A stretch of 64,000 bases of DNA from Spirodela intermedia (GCA_902729315.2 LR746265.1:7807392-7871391); one strand, 5' to 3'. Positions 28,708 through 42,110 are shown, numbered from the stretch's first letter. Translations and numbers: made by a program. The notes: a model not told the origin generated them from the letters alone.

Positions 28708-31079
28708 TGGTACATCACTGGTTTATAGATGCAATAAGGCTGAGTCATAATCTAGCACTTATCAAGTAATCTTGAAAGTGTAAGTAGAGCACAAATGTAC
28801 CTGCTGGCTGGCTCATGGATATACAGGAATCTGTTTCCCTATGTTTGGTGGTCTAGAACTCTTATTCAGTGGTGGAAAATTATTTCCTGATACAGTGTTT
28901 TCTATTCTTTAACTTTTTGAATGGGGCTTTCTTTGTCATCCTCATCAACCTCCCCTTCACCCCTCTATTGTCGTCTTACCTGAGGTAGCAGTGCAATGGA
29001 GTTATTTCGGAGCTCTTCTTGAAACTGCATTCTATGCTTATAGTTCAGATGACTATAGGCACGAAGCATTGTAGGAATCAAGTTGAGAATTATGATAGCT
29101 GCAATGATTTATCATACCCCTTCATCTATTAGCTAGATTCCTATTTTTTGATATATTTTCGTATAAGTTTTGTCCCAAGTAGACTCTTCATTTGACCATA
29201 TGCTATCATTTTTTATGTCTCTATTTTGTAATATCAATATGTTAATTAAATTTCAAAGACATTTCAACTTAATAAAATAACATTGGGAGGTGACCGGTGC
29301 TCTGATAATAATATGTCATTGTGAATTAACTGTTTAAACATATTTACTACTATTTTTTTTAAAAAATATGTATAATAGTTTTAGCATTTGTTGGCCTTTG
29401 TGTTAAAATACTTTTTATCAAATATGGAGGCTAGTAAATGACAATAATTAGAGATATATTTTTATGGCTATTCGGTCAATAGTTTCCAATTTTGCTTATG
29501 TCTTGACATAGTGATTGATAAAGAAGTATGAAGGGGGTTTCTGAACAGATCAAATCAATACTATCATAAAAGCTTATTTTCGCAAAATATGATTCAAAAT
29601 AGATAAAGTTAAACCAGAGTTGAAATATGATAGCACACAAATAATGCTTACACTAATGATAGAGTTGTTTTCATTGTGCATATGCATACAACATTGGGAG
29701 GCCTCAAATTAATTTGACTTAATTCCTTTGAATTTAAATTATTGAGAATGATTCTAATAATCATTTTATTGACTAGATATATTTAGGAAGAGAATTTTCA
29801 GAAAGCATTATTTTTCACATGTCCGACAGGGTTTTATTTTTCCTTTAAAAAGCTTCATTATTGAGTTTTTGAGTAAGAGAAATCATGCAAAACACCTTAG
29901 TCATCAAAACATTGATTAACTTTAAAATTTTAATATCTTCTCCATAATTAATCTTAATTTATATTTTTGGAACTATTCTGGTTCTCATCCCTGGAGACAA
30001 GAAAGTAGAGAGGTAAAAGAATCTAGAGAAGTCACCTGCTATTTTCAAATTGTTTTCATTTCATCCAATGCTTGGAACTTTAAAAGGCATAATCTTAATC
30101 TTCGATAATATCTCACCAGTTGACACTTTTTCACACGTCATGTCTTGAAACATCATGAATGAAACTATGTATGTTAATTATTGCTCAAATGGAAGAATAT
30201 CTTGGCATGGCTAAGTGATGATCGCTAGAGTGAAGCTATCACTTGACTCCTTCACTATTTTCAGTTAGATTTTCTAAAAGGATAGTTTCCCAGGTATCTT
30301 TTACTAAGCTTAGAACTCTAGATGGAAAAATATTTACTTCAAATCTGGCCACTCTTTCACTTAATTCTCTGTCGCTATCCATTGTCTAACAAATCAATTT
30401 TGAGATCAAGCACTACTTATGGCTTTTGAAGCCTTGGCTTCAATGGAGCTTGGTTGTTTAAAGAAGTTTTGGTAAGGGGAGAAAATGTCCAAGTTTCTAG
30501 ATGAGTAATGCAAGTCAGAGGGAGCTAAAAAATTTGGGGAAGAAAAATCTGTGTAAGGCAAAGAAGAAAGAATAGGGGGGTGTCAAGAGAACTAGTAAAT
30601 GTTATATATCAAGTACTATGATTTGAAAAAAAACAGACTTTTAAGAAAACTCTATATGACTTTCAGAAAATTGAGTGCTCTGTGGAGCTTTTAATTGATA
30701 TTTTTGCTCTAATCATAACATAAATGTGTTTTAATAATGATTGTATTTAACTTTGATCTCTGATTTAAACTGGGTTGAACAACGAATGCTTGTCAGTTCG
30801 AAATTGCTATTTTAAATTCAGTTTTCAGAATTCATTCAGGAAAGTTATATATTTCCTAAAATAAATAGAACTCTGATCAAATCAAATCTTTATGAGTAAC
30901 ACTTATACTCTTTGAGATCAAAACAATTTTTAAGGTTTATAATTTCAAACAAATACATTTTGCTATTGCAAAACTTACAGCTGTGTATAAATAAAATCGG
31001 AAATTTACTTTATATGTTGTGTTAGAAAAATTCTTCAAATTTACTATTCACGTAAAATCTGAAATTAATACAGCAAACC
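28708..31079. other. AT-rich intergenic DNA downstream of CRK1
   Basis: The first ~150 bases are probably the CRK1 3' untranslated region. After that I see no gene, array or delimitable element. Confidence 0.5.
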
Positions 31080-31250
31080 AGAGTCTTTTACTTCAGCCCC
31101 CTCGGCACCTCATGCAGCATCCGACTGTCGTTTCCCTCTATTGCCTGCCTTGCCTCCGGATCCTACTTCCCCCAGCTTCCTTGCCACGGCGCCCCTTGGG
31201 TCAGGCCCCTTCTCAGAGCACAGGAAGAGGAACAGTGGAAGAGAGCTGGT
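31080..31250 (+). pseudogene. Truncated copy of the proline-rich protein gene (last ~60 codons)
   Basis: Similar to 21930-22110, sharing 'ccggatcc.ac', 'gg.tcaggccccttc' and 'cacagg.ag.ggaa' before the equivalent of the stop region. The anchor, Gly-rich part and most of the proline-rich tail are absent and the original frame is not kept; an open frame at 31019-31252 runs through it but does not preserve the repeat. The downstream similarity shows this is the end of a larger duplicated block, not a retrocopy. Confidence 0.7.
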
Positions 31251-31735
31251 AGGCTAAATTTCTGCAACTTTCCCCCCTTCTTTCTCCCTCTTATCATCTC
31301 TCTCTCTCTAGGCCCTTTGTGCTGTCTGTTTTCCCCTGGTAGCCCTCAATGGTTGACAGTACAAAGAACAGACCTTGCTGCATCGTGGGACGACTAAGAT
31401 CCTCTCAGCTTACACGCAGGCTTTTCAATTTTTCCCTGACTATGCTCTCCTAATCACAGCAGCTCTCAAAGTACTCCTGGAAATTCAGTGTCCAGATGGT
31501 GAGGGGTATTATGGACATAATATTTCCTCTAAAGGTTAGGGGTATCCTCGGAATGTCCGGAAGAGAAGCCGAGGCAGGAACTTCACTCGTGCTTGGAAGG
31601 AAGCATGGTGACGTCAGTTGGCGGTTAAACATACCCAATTTAAAAAATTAAATGGTCAAAACAACCCCAAAATTTGTCCAAAGAAGTTTGGAGTAATCTC
31701 TGTAAAGTATGCTCCCATATGAAGCTAAAATAATT

Positions 31736-31786
<51 letters not shown>

Positions 31787-32230
31787 AGAGAGAGAGAGGA
31801 GGGGAGAGAGAGAGAGAGAGTCTCTGCTAACCATTTTAAAGCAATTGGAAGACGCAAGCAACTTGAGTGTCGCGAGATAATTTTTCTTTCTTTAAATAAA
31901 TTTGTTCATATTCTATTAGATCCCATACAATTCTCAGAGAAAAAGAATATCTCATAAATGAAAAAAATCAATTTTCGCTCCACAATAATTATCATACATC
32001 ACAATAGCTGCCCTAATTTTACAAATAACTATGTATATACCCGTATAATTTTTCTCTCTGTATATTTATAAACTGTGCCTTATTTGGGTGCCTAATACAG
32101 AGCTCAAAATTGCTATCTGGTATTCAGGGTCTTTTGGGAGGGGGGGGTGATTGTTTATGGGCTTTTAATATTCCGGCCCGTTTGATTCTTCTTGGAGGGA
32201 TGGTGGTGAGTTTGAGCCATTCATCGAAAT
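31150..32230 (+). repeat. Local duplication, copy D2
   Basis: Diverged partner of 22010-23510, with the same landmarks in order, a (GA)n tract at about 31740-31820 in the same relative position as 22795-22848, and a G-run near 32139. It is shorter than D1 by several small deletions. No gene apart from the proline-rich relic. Confidence 0.7.
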
Positions 32231-32724
32231 TCTGAGTGTTGCAAACCACGGGTTTGGGTTAGGGCCGAGCATTGGCGAATAGTAATTCAAAACGATTAGA
32301 TTTGCCAGCGGCACGCAGAAACTCTGGAATACAGGCTCTGGGCCAGATCACTATGGATGAATGAACCGATTCAGTCAAACCAAACTGATCCTGGGAGAGT
32401 CTGGGGCCGGTGGAGGAGAGAGAGAGAGGAGAATTGCGCGCAACTGGGCTCTCCTCTCTAACACTGTAAACTGGGTCTGGGCTCTCTTCTTTCGAAGGAA
32501 CTCTTGGTGCCGTTTTCTGCCATCAACGTCAATTACAATAGGAGACTGCTCTGCAAACTGGAGCGGGTCCTGTATCTCTCTCTCTCTCTCTCTCGGTTGT
32601 ATCAATCTCTCTTAGTTTCCGTGGAAAACCATGTAGTGGTTTGCCGGTTTACCTCACTACCATGTTCAGGCGGAGGTTGTTGTCCACTGCCGACCGACAC
32701 CCAGCATCGACGGCAGGATTGAAA
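32231..32724. other. Intergenic; (CT)n at 32576-32594
   Basis: No gene recognised. It contains several short open frames without motifs and a (CT)n microsatellite. Confidence 0.45.
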
Positions 32725-33460
32725 GTAGTAAGTGCATCATATGTGGTGCTAAACTTTCCACGTACCGGAGTGGAGAGAATTGGGTTTCCTGAAAGTCGGA
32801 AAATTACGCTCCATAATTTTCCGGAAACTTACTCAAACTCCGTCAAGTAATTTTCATGCGCGTGTACTCCATTTTAATGCCATTTAAAGGCGATTCGATC
32901 CTTCGCGTTGATCGGCCAATGAGAAGGGGCGGTGCACTTTCGCCTAGATGCCTTCCAAGAGTGTAATAAACAAAATAATTTGTTCGATTTAGTTACTACG
33001 ACAAACCTTCAGCCTCAGTCAACACGTTCACATCCGGAACCTCAAGCGTTGATTTTCCACTATTCGTGTACCAATTTACGACAGAATTCTAAGAGGGCTA
33101 CATTTCAAAGCGTTTCCTCCGTCGAAGTCGCCTTCATTTGGGCACCTCCGGTCAACTAGGATCTCTGAAAACTCAGACCCGTCACATCTAGAACTAGACA
33201 AACGCTATAATCCCTCGCCATCGTTACAGTCAAAGAACTACACCGTTCAGATTCTTTTCAAAGCGTTCAATCGATATAATCGAGCACCCATCCGTACTAC
33301 AGCATTTTGTCAAACAAAATACTTGATGGAATCGGGGGACGCATGAAAATTACTTGGAGTTCGAGAAATTATGGAGTGTAATTTTCCAAATGTCAGGAAA
33401 CCCAATTCTCTCCACTCCCGTACCTGCAAAAATTTAGCAGCACATATGATGCACTTACTA
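32725..33460. repeat. Inverted repeat, arms ~136 and ~121 bp, loop ~479 bp
   Basis: The left arm 32725-32860 and the reverse complement of the right arm 33340-33460 share long identical stretches, for example TAGTAAGTGCATCATATGTG, GAGTGGAGAGAATTGGGTTT and AAGTAATTTTCATGCG, with a 15-base length difference near the middle. The loop contains an unremarkable mixture of sequence. There are no obvious target duplications and the arm ends do not match known terminal inverted repeats. One arm read on the minus strand gives a short CSKCIICAAKF motif, which may be the trace of a captured gene piece. Confidence 0.85.
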
Positions 33461-33818
33461 CATCCAACATAATTTGAGAAACCAAAGTTCTCAATGATAA
33501 ATTCTTTCAAATCCTTGATTTCGGTGTCTCTCCTGAAGATATTTGGTGGTTGGAGCTGGTCACCTCCTTGAGAGCTATGTATCAAATGCATGTGAGAAAC
33601 TTTTAGAGGATCTTGACTTTTACTTAATCACAATTACCAATAGATTTTTTGTACTATTTCTAACATTTCGGTCATTATTCACACCCTTACTATTTTTATC
33701 AAGAAAATACATACATTACACACCTGCCAAATCTCTTAAAATTTGCTGATTGCTACTAAATAAATGATTCATTGTGTAGCATTTATTTGTAGCATCATTG
33801 TCTAGAACATTTGAATAT

Positions 33819-33987
33819 TGTTGAAAATGGAGAAATGACCTCTGCCACAGAAGACAAAGAGGAGAACAGCGGAAAATGCCTCACTCATTCATTCACTCTC
33901 AATATCCCTTGAAAAAGGACAAACCCTACATTCACTTTCCCATAATGCCCTTAGTCATTTACACTATTACATTTATATCTTCTAACA
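33819..33987 (-). mobile_element. Isolated Ty1/copia-type LTR with polypurine tract remnant (169 bp)
   Basis: On the minus strand it begins TGTTAGAAGATATAAATG and ends CATTTTCAACA, so ends are TG...CA. The sequence just before it on that strand, GATATGAGGGAG at about 33999-33988, is the usual polypurine tract that precedes a copia 3' LTR. The interior beyond 34000 gives no recognisable copia coding sequence, so the element is truncated. Element class is inferred from the end sequences and the polypurine tract. Confidence 0.6.
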
Positions 33988-35121
33988 CTCCCTCATATCC
34001 CTCTACGTTCCTCTCAGCTTACCTTGTAGCACGGTCTTAGGAAATCTCAATAATGAAGCACAAAATGAGGAATTTCTACTGTTTTATATCACCTCCAAAA
34101 TAGAGTTTATTTAGTAATACAGAAATGTGTAGCATGGCTTAAAATAGTGAGTTTCTCCTACAATACAGAGTTTATTGTGTTTTAATAGATCAAAATTTCT
34201 AATATTTATTGTTGAACCTTCTACTAAATTTTAGTATTTGTATAAGTTCAGGTCGAACCTTAGAGATTTTGAGAACTAGTATTAATGGATTTTTAATATT
34301 CTAACAATGAAGATGATTCAAAAGAAAAGAATGAAAATGAAATGGGATGAGATGAATAATGAAACCTTCTCTTCACTACTCATTAGCCTCCTTTACTAAT
34401 TATTTTGTTTTATTTTATTTCTCTTAATGTCTTTAAATAAGATCAAAGATTGTTTAATGATTAGATGATAAAATCAAGAATAGGAGAAAATAGTTTAGAA
34501 ATTATGATGTGGAAAGTTAAGAAGGATGATTTTAAATAGAGAAGATTTTAGGGACTTGGAGGATATTTTGAAATATTTGAATTGAAGATCCGAAATAAAA
34601 TATAAAACAATAAATTACGAAAATACCTTAGTTGTTTATGAATGAATGAATAAATAAATTCAAGATAAAAAATAAATGCAAAAAATAAAATTGAAAATAG
34701 TTGTTCGTGACGTAATAGAGTCCTTAGAAAGCTTTTGATCAAAATATTAATTTTAATTAAATATTAAAAAGTCGAATAGAAGTCTTTCTCTTTCCTTGTC
34801 TATTACCCAAGGATGAGAAAAGATAATACAATCAATAATAATTGAAATTTAGTTAAAATTACAATAATACAAACTTATAAAATAAATTAAACTCTCCCCT
34901 TTCCACTAAAATTAAAATAAATTCGAGAAAAGGTTCCTTTTTGATAATTTTTGTCACCCAAAGACTAGAGAAGAAATGAAATAACATAATAATAAAAAAA
35001 ATAAACCTACAAAGAACTATGTCAAATGTAGTTAACTAGTTTTGAGATCCTCCATGTTGCCCTCTTACTCTTCATCTTTCTTCCTTGCCTTAGGTCCATT
35101 CATCAACCAACTAACTCCTTT
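33988..35121. other. AT-rich DNA, nothing recognised
   Basis: Possibly remains of the copia element interior or of other retroelements. No motif could be supported. Confidence 0.45.
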
Positions 35122-35838
35122 TAGATTGATCACAAGGATGTAAGATAATATCACGTAATATTTTCAGAATTTTTCTAAAAGAATACAATTTTTATGAGTT
35201 TTAGACTAATAATGAATATAGATATATTTAAAAATTCATGAAAAAAGAAAATAAAGGTCTAGACATCAAAATGACATCGGCGACAGACGAACATAAATCA
35301 AGTATAAATAGAGTTTTATCTGATCGTTCTTACATAAGTGATTACAGATAGTCTAATAGGATAAATTAAAATTTGTAAAAATGAAAATAATAATAATTAA
35401 ATGAAAAATATTTTAATAACTTGAAATCATGTAAAGTATTACTAAATTATATAAAAATTAAGTTGAAAGTAGGAAAGACAGAGTTTCAACCTCATGACAT
35501 CGATTGTTAGAATTCTATATATTTGGGATGATTATCATATGATGTTCATGGCCTCAAGGGCTCTCTTTAGACATGCAAGACCTAGGTATTTGTTGGATCT
35601 TTTTTTGAAGTCCAGAAAATAATGGTGGAAGTTAAATTAATAAAAGATAGTAAAATAGAGTTCCGTCATCGTGACAACTATGCGTTGGTGATGTGTTAGA
35701 ATTTTGAGTGTTTGGGAGAATTGTTGAGTAATGCCCATAGCCTCAAAAATTTTCCTTTAACAAGGATGACATAGATAATCTCTAAATCTTTATTTGAAGT
35801 CAAGAAATCAATAAAAAAAAGTCATCTTCAGTAGTTCT
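35122..35838 (+). mobile_element. Solo LTR family copy E, left part
   Basis: Matches copy A from about 16040 onward (starting 'attgatcacaaggatgtaa'); the first ~150-220 bases are missing. It has an internal partial duplication, since the 'agagtttcaacctcatgac' and 'agagttccgtcatcgtgac' phrases both correspond to one site in copy A. It breaks off at 35838, where copy B starts. The remaining parts of copy E are at 39485-39566 and 41170-42110, so E is the oldest host of the nest. Confidence 0.75.
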
Positions 35839-36523
35839 TGATATGACCTAGTCATTGTATAATAAATCAAATAAGTTTAAAATTTATAAAACTAAAAAAT
35901 AGTAATTTTTAGATATTTAAAAGTATTTTTGAACAAATATATCAATTATAATTTAAGATTTTTTTTTAAAATAGTGATAAATTTTTAGATCAATCATAGG
36001 GATGTAATATAATATCAAGTAGTATTTTAAATTTTTTTATAAAGAACATAACTTTTTATGAATTTTAGACAAAAAATAAAACTAAAATATATTTTAAAAT
36101 TATGAAAAAAGAAATTAATGGTGTAGACATTAGGATGACGTTAGCTCCTGACAAAGATGAATTAGGCAAAAATAGAGTTCCACTCAATAATTCTTATGTA
36201 AATAATTACAAATGATTTTGGTTGATCAAATTAAGATTTATAAAAGTTAGAAGAATTATAATTGAATGAAGAATAGTTTTAAAATTTGACATCATATGAA
36301 GTATCACAAAATAAAGTGAAAGTTGAAAGTAAGAAAGACAGAGTTTTGACTTAGTAATAGTGATAATCAAAATTCTAAATGTTCAGAATGACTATCATGT
36401 GATGTCCTCAAGGGCTCTCCTTGGACATTGAGGACTTAAGCATTTACTCGATCTCCTCTCAAAATCTAAAAAATAATAATCAAAGTTAAACTTATAGAAA
36501 ATAATAAAATAGAGTTCCAACAT
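35839..36523 (+). mobile_element. Solo LTR family copy B, left part
   Basis: Starts TGATATGACCTAGTC, the family start. It is interrupted at 36523 by copy C and continues at 38271-39484, where it ends in ...GACTTATTA (CA end mutated to TA). CpG sites of copy A are largely TG or CA here, as expected of an older, methylated insert. Confidence 0.78.
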
Positions 36524-38270
36524 TGACGTGACTTAGTCATTGTATAGTAAATCACCTAAATTTAAAATTTATAAAACTAGATATTATAAATTTTTGGATA
36601 TTTAGAAGTATTTCTAAAAAAATATATCAACTATAATTCAATAAAACTTCTAAAAAATAGCATTAATTTTCCACATCAATTACAAAGATGTAATATAATA
36701 TCAGGTAATTATTCAGAACTTTTCTCAGAGAATATTGTTTTCTATGAATTTTATACTAAGAAATAAAAATTAAATATATTTAAAATTCACAAAAAAGGGA
36801 AATAAGGGTGTGGACATCAAGATGACGTCATCACCTTGCAAACATGAATTAGACAAAAATAGAGTTCCACCTAACAATTTTTACGTAAATGAGTATAGAC
36901 GATTGATCAAATTAAATTTGTAAAAACCGAAAGAATCGTAATTGAATGAAGTATATCTTGGTAAATTTAAATCACACAAATTATCACTAAATGAAGTAGA
37001 AATTAAGTTGAAAGCAAGAAAATAAAGCTTTGGCATTGCGGCGGTGATGTGTTGATGATGCATCAGAATCATGAGTATTTGGGAGAATCGTCATGGTGTC
37101 CATAGCTTTGAAAGCTCTTCTTGGACAAAGATGACGTAGGTAATCTCTAGATCTCTTTGCAAAGTTTAGAGATCAATAAAATGAGTCGTGGAATCATCTC
37201 CGGCAGCTGTCCACTTGTCAAAGCATAAAAATGGCAACTTTGCGACTCTCTAGTGGCTGTCACTCGACGGAGAGAAGTTGGATGGAGGTAGAACATGTGT
37301 TAGGAAGCTTCATCCTCAAGTCCACATAACAAGAGGAGGCTCTTTATCACATCCAGTATGCTCTCAAGAGGTGACGACTTGTCTCTCAGTGGATCGTCTT
37401 CTTCCCAATGATAGCTTGTTTATTGATCAATCAAAAATACTTTACTCGATGGATTCATAATATTTTTATTGAAAATCGTTCAACAATTTTAGTAACAATG
37501 CTCTGCGCATCATATTGACGAGATTTTTGCCGATGATCTAGTGATTCTAGTGGCTTAATCCTTCACCAGCAATCTACAAAAAAGTTGCAATAATCAAATA
37601 AAAAATGAGTTTCGGCTCTAAGAGGATTCGAACTTGTGCCAATTATCTACTTGCATGAGAGAGACTAAAATAAGTACTCTAATCCCCTTATCAACTGATG
37701 TCATCATAGTATATCTCTATTATAAATAAGGGATATTGTAGGTATTAAAATCACCGAAGCCTTTTGGAGAAAGTGTGACGTGGGTGTAGTCCCACATCAC
37801 TTGTGTGCCAAAGTTTTAGCTAAATATATAGTAATATTACATTTGTAAGTAAGTCCCTTTCTCTCGCATGTATGACCACTCCTTGCCTCATAGTTGGCTG
37901 GTCACTAGTGACATGGAAGGGGAGTGGCGCACACATGCCCCTATCAGCCCTAGTCACTCAAGCCCTTACTTGCGGCTCCTCTTCGACTACACTTCCAACT
38001 CACTTGTAGGCCTGGCTGGCTAGTAGGTACCCCCCCCCCCTTCATTTTGTTATATTTTTATTTTTATTTCTTTTTCTTCATTTATCTCAAAAGTAAAACT
38101 GTCAAAATGATATAAATTCATATAAAATCATATAATTATCCAAAAATTCACATTAATCAACTAAAAACCACTTTTCATATTTTAACATAAAGATAAGTTT
38201 ATTTATCATTAGTTAAGGCTAAAAATATATTATTTACTAATTATTAACTCATGATAATGAAGACTTATCA
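36524..38270 (+). mobile_element. Solo LTR family copy C, full length (1747 bp)
   Basis: Starts TGACGTGACTTAGTC and ends AGACTTATCA, inserted inside copy B. The flanks AACAT (36519-36523) and AGTGT (38271-38275) differ only by transitions and may be a decayed target duplication. Compared with copy A it has about 130 extra bases (about 37640-37770). That segment, on the minus strand, carries an A-box-like 'CAGTTGATAAGGGG' and, with GTTCGAATCC, looks tRNA-derived. Confidence 0.82.
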
Positions 38271-39484
38271 AGTGTTGCGATAGTAATGCATTATTGATGT
38301 GTTAGAATCTTAAGCATTCGAGAGGATTGTCTTGTAATGTCCACAACCTTAAAACCTCTCATTGAATAAAGACAATATGATTAATCTCTAGATCTTCTTG
38401 TGAAGCTTATAAATCAATGAAATAGGTTATCAAATTATCTCTAGTGACTGTCATTTGATAGAGTGGAAAAACAGTGACTTTATAATTCTCTAACATCTGT
38501 TACTCAATAGAGATGAGCTAGATGGAGGTGGGTGTGTCTAAGGGAGCTTCATCTTTTAGTTTGTGCAACAAAAAGAGGCTCTTCATTGCACCTAGTACGC
38601 TCTCAAAAGGTGATGATTCATCTCTTGATGGATCATCTTCTTCTCGATGACAACTTATTTGTCAATTGATTAGAGATAATTTACTAGATAGATTCATAAT
38701 CTTTTTACTTATAATTATTTAATAATATTAGTAATGATTTTTTACAAATTACGTTGATGAGATTTTCACTAACGATTAAGTAATTATGGTGATTTAATCC
38801 TTCATCGATAATTTGTAGAAAAATTACTATTTAATCAGATAAATATATGAATTTTGACTTTGGTAAGATTCGAACCCTCACTAGTCATCCTACATGAGAG
38901 AAAGTGAAATAAGTACATGAATATCCATATAAAGTGACATCATCAAGATACCTCTTTTTGATAAATATGAGATATTTGAGGTACAAAAATTATAAAATTT
39001 TTTGGAAAAGGTGTGACTATTAGTTTAGTCCAACATTGGTTATATGTCGAATTTGAGACAAATATATAGTAATACAATATTTAGGAGTCAATGAGTCTCT
39101 TTTTCACGAGTATACAACCACTCTTTGTCCCACACCTAACTAGCTACTAGTGACATGGAAAGAGAGTGATGCACATGTGCCCTTTTCAATTTATCCTTAG
39201 TTGCTCGAGCTCTTACTCATGGCTTTGCCCAATTGTGCTTCTAATTCACTTGAGGGCCCGGCTAGTTAGTAGGTTTCATCATTTTTAATCTTTTTATTTT
39301 TATTTATTTTTCTCAAAAATAGGATTATAAAAATAATAGAAAATTACAGAACGAGCTAAAAATTCACATTAACTAACTAAAAACAACTTTTGACAATTTA
39401 ACATAAATATAAGTTTATTTATCACGAGTTAAAGTTAAAAATATTATTTATTAATTATTAACTCATGATAATGAAGACTTATTA
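38271..39484 (+). mobile_element. Solo LTR family copy B, right part
   Basis: Continues copy B from the equivalent of position 16420 of copy A to the family end at 39484. It is heavily C-to-T and G-to-A shifted relative to copy A. Confidence 0.75.
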
Positions 39485-39566
39485 ACTGTCACTAGGTAGA
39501 ATGAAAAAATGACAACTTACTTTCCTACAACTATCATCTAACGGAGGTGAGTAGGATAGACGTGGG
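39485..39566 (+). mobile_element. Solo LTR family copy E, middle part
   Basis: Matches the region of copy A with two 'tgtcaccc.g' phrases (about 16588-16670). It is enclosed between the end of copy B and the start of the inverted copy D. Confidence 0.65.
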
Positions 39567-41169
39567 TGATAAGTCTTTATTATCATGAGTTAATAATTAG
39601 TAAATAATATATTTTTAGCCTTAACTCATGATAAATAGACTTATATTTGTGTTAAATTGTGAAAAGTAGTTTTTAGTTGATTATTGTGAAATTTTGGGTA
39701 ATTATGTGATTTTACATGAATTTATATGATTTTTAGTCTTGCTTTAGCGATAAATGAAGAAAAAGAAATAAAAATAAGACAAAACGAGGGGGACCTACTA
39801 GCCAGCCAAGCACGCAAGCGGGTTGGAAGCACAGTTAAGGAGTAGCCGTGAGTAGGGGCTTGAGCGGCTTGAATCGATGGGGACACATGTGCGCCACTCT
39901 CCTTCCACGTCACCAGTGGCCAACTAGTTGTGGGGCAAGGAGTGGTCATACAAATGTGAGAAAAGGGACTTTACTCAGAAATGTTACATTACTATTTATT
40001 CACCCAAACATTCGGTGCACAATTGATGTGGGACTAAACCCGTCACTTTCCTCAGAAGAGGCGGGGCAACCGACATGGGTTCGAATCCTCCTAAAGCCAA
40101 AACTCATATTTTTATCTGATTATCACAACTTTTCTGTAGATCGTCGGTGAAGGATTAAGCAACCAAAACTGCTGGATCATCGGCAAAAATCTTGTGAATG
40201 CGATTCACAGAGCATTGTTACTAAACTCGCGAATCCATCGAGTAAATCATCTCCGATTGATTGACGAATAACCCGTCATCAGGAAGAGAACGATCCCTCG
40301 GATGACGAGTTGCCACCTCTTGAGAGCTTACCGGATGCAATGAAGAGCCTCTTCTTGTTGCGTGAACCTGAGGATGAAGCTCCATGACATGCGCCCTACC
40401 TCCATCTAGCTCCTCTCCATTAGGTGATAGCCGCTAGAGAGCTGCAAAATTGTCATTTTTCCACTCCGCCAGGTGATAGCCACCGGAGATGACTCGACGA
40501 CCTATTTCATTAATCTCTAGACTTCAAGAGAAGATTTAGAGATTGCCCACATTGTCTTTGTCCAAGGAGAGCCTTCGAGGCTGTGGACACTACACGACGA
40601 TCCTCCCAAACGCTCAGTATTCTAGTGCATCACCAACGCATCGTCATCGCGACGTCAGAACTCTATTTTCTTGCTTTCAACTTACTTTACGCTTCATTTA
40701 ATGATAGTTTTTGTGATTTTAATTTACCAAAATATACTTTATTCTATTACAATTCTTTCGGCTTTTATAGATCTTAATTTAATCAATTAAATTATTTGTA
40801 ATCGCTTACGTAAGAATCACTAGGTGGAACTCTATTTTTGCCCAATTCACGTTCGCCAAGTGCTGATGTCATCCTGACATCTGCACCCTTATTTTCCTTT
40901 TTTGTGAATTTTAAATATATTTTCTCTTCATTTCCTAGTATAAAATTCATATAAAATCTTATTCATTGAGAAAAATTCTGAATAATGACTAGATATTATA
41001 TTACATCCCTATAATCGACCTAAAAAATTCTTACTATTTTTGAAAGTTTGATTGAATTATAACTGATATATTTATTTAGAAATACTTCTAAATATTCAAA
41101 AATTCATATTTTCTAGTTTTATAAATTTCAGATTTGCATGATTTAATATACAACGATTAAGTCACATCA
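39567..41169 (-). mobile_element. Solo LTR family copy D, full length, inverted (1603 bp)
   Basis: On the minus strand it starts TGATGTGACTTAATC (from 41169) and ends AGACTTATCA (39567). Flanks are GTGGG (39562-39566) and ATGGG (41170-41174), a 5-bp target duplication with one transition. It is inserted into copy E. It retains many CpGs, so it is probably young, like copy A. On the plus strand the B-box-like GGGTTCGAATCC is at about 40077. Confidence 0.85.
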
Positions 41170-42110
41170 ATGGGATATATCTTAAGGAGCTTCATCTTTC
41201 GATCTGTATAGTAAGAGGAGGCCTTTCATTACATCTAGTAAGCTCTTAGGAAGTGATAACTCATCTTCTTGAAGATGACTTATTTATCGATCAATCAAAG
41301 ATAATTTATTTGATGAATTTGTGATCTTTTTATGCATAGTCATTCAATAATTTTTGTAATGATGCTCCAAGAATTACCTTGGTGAGAGTTTTGTCAATGA
41401 TTGAGTGATTTTGGTGGCTAATCCTTCACTGGTAATTTGCAAGAAAATTATGATCTAATTAGATAAAAGTATGAATTTTGACTTTAATAGGATTCGTATC
41501 CTTACTGGTCACCTGCCCATATGAGAGAGTAAAATAAGTGTGCAAATACCTTTAAAAAGTGACATCATAAGAGTATATCTCTTTGATAAATAAGGGGTAT
41601 TTTAGGTATGAAAATTATTAAAACCTTTTACAAAGGGTGTGACTGTCACTTTAGCCCCATATCAATTATTTTATGAGTTTTGAGAGGTATATATAATAAT
41701 AGAATATTTTTTGATCAATAAACCTCTCTCTTGTGTGTGTATGATCACTCTTTACCCCATGGTCAATTAACCACTAGTGACATGGAAGGGAAGTGACCCA
41801 CACACATCCCCTACTAGCCCACCACCACAACTTGCTCGATAGTGCTTCCGACTCACTTGTGGACTTGGTTGGCCAACAGAATTCCATACTTTTTTTATCT
41901 TTTTATTTTATTTTATTTTATTTTTCTCAAAAATAGGAATATAAAAATTATATAAATTCACATAAAATCAAATAATGAACCAAAAAATCACATTAACTAG
42001 CTAAAAATTATTTTTCTCAATTTAACACAAACATATGTCTATTTATCGTAAGTTAAGATTAAAATTATATTATCAATTAATTATTAACTTATGATAATGA
42101 AAACTTATCA
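41170..42110 (+). mobile_element. Solo LTR family copy E, right part
   Basis: Resumes copy E after copy D ('atgggatatatcttaaggag' joins the left flank) and runs to the family end AAACTTATCA at 42110. It is AT-shifted like copy B. Confidence 0.75.

Noticed and set aside
40070-40090. A tRNA gene at the GGTTCGAATCC word
   Set aside because: No acceptor stem or T-stem pairing, and the word recurs at the same place in each copy of the LTR family.
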